From the NCBI GenBank assembly GCA_944363005.1, contig CALVTV010000139.1, positions 1-5,168 of the forward strand: 5,168 bases of DNA, written 5' to 3'. Made by a program: the position numbers and the translations under genes. Position 1 is the stretch's first letter; each line of letters starts with the position of its first letter. The notes under the pieces were generated by a model. That model was given only the letters and a program-made list of their open reading frames with translations. It was not told the origin of the DNA and ran no database searches. Positions 5,125-5,168 of this stretch are shown one piece after another. The stretch is from an uncultured Clostridia bacterium (GTDB lineage Bacteria; Bacillota; Clostridia; Christensenellales; Aristaeellaceae).

Positions 5125-5164
5125 AGAACGCCTCCTGCCTGAGTGTTCGGGCAGGAGGCGTTTT
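5125..5164. terminator. Strong intrinsic terminator, probably bidirectional
   Basis: AACGCCTCCTGCC (5127-5139) pairs perfectly with GGCAGGAGGCGTT (5150-5162) around a 10-base loop, and the stem can extend through a G-T wobble and an A-T pair. On the plus strand the stem runs into TTTTGTAT. On the minus strand it is followed by TTCTTTGTATT. It can end the acyltransferase transcript, with its 3' region full of repeats, and also a minus-strand gene lying beyond the right edge of the window. Confidence 0.85.
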
Positions 5165-5168
5165 GTAT

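Larger units (their letters stand above)
4706..5168. other. Gene-free tail occupied by repeats and terminators
   Basis: No credible gene lies in these 463 bases. They hold most of the short repeat, a spacer with repeated GCGAAG motifs (4800-4826), the long repeat, and two terminator-like hairpins. The stretch 5073-5124 is unique DNA with no feature I can name. Confidence 0.75.

Overview
The window looks like chromosomal DNA from a GC-rich anaerobic member of the Clostridia, possibly a gut Christensenellales or Oscillospiraceae relative. This is inferred from three things: the two-gene Bacillota form of L-serine dehydratase (sdaAB-sdaAA), strong AGGAGG-type ribosome binding sites, and GC-rich coding DNA beside AT-rich promoter regions. 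The genus cannot be named from sequence alone. There is no rRNA, tRNA, transposase, integrase, phage gene or CRISPR array.

Layout from left to right. Positions 1-161 hold an edge-truncated copy of a structured repeat on the minus strand. Next is the minus-strand operon sdaAB-sdaAA (1730 to 191), whose two genes overlap by 11 bases; it encodes the iron-sulfur L-serine dehydratase that converts serine to pyruvate and ammonia. A 179-base divergent promoter region (1731-1909) separates it from a plus-strand DEDDh 3'-5' exonuclease with a C-terminal Cys/His zinc-type site (1910-2908). Converging on the exonuclease is a small minus-strand XRE-type repressor-like gene (2979-3266) with its own promoter and an intrinsic terminator. 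An AT-rich region of 305 bases (3267-3571) then leads to a plus-strand integral membrane acyltransferase of the acyltransferase-3 type (3572-4705). The remaining 460 bases contain no credible gene. They hold two direct copies of the repeat (short form 4675-4799, long form 4827-5051) and two terminator hairpins.

The genes do not form one pathway. The serine dehydratase is catabolic housekeeping, the exonuclease is nucleic-acid metabolism, and the regulator and acyltransferase are a divergent pair that may be functionally linked, though nothing proves it. The most unusual content is the repeat family. It has three copies in 5.2 kb and sharp shared boundaries. A 101-base module is present in both long copies and absent from the short one. 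Each array lies just after a gene and in that gene's reading direction. One copy supplies the last nine codons and stop codon of the acyltransferase gene, and that stop lies at the centre of a perfect 22-base palindrome.
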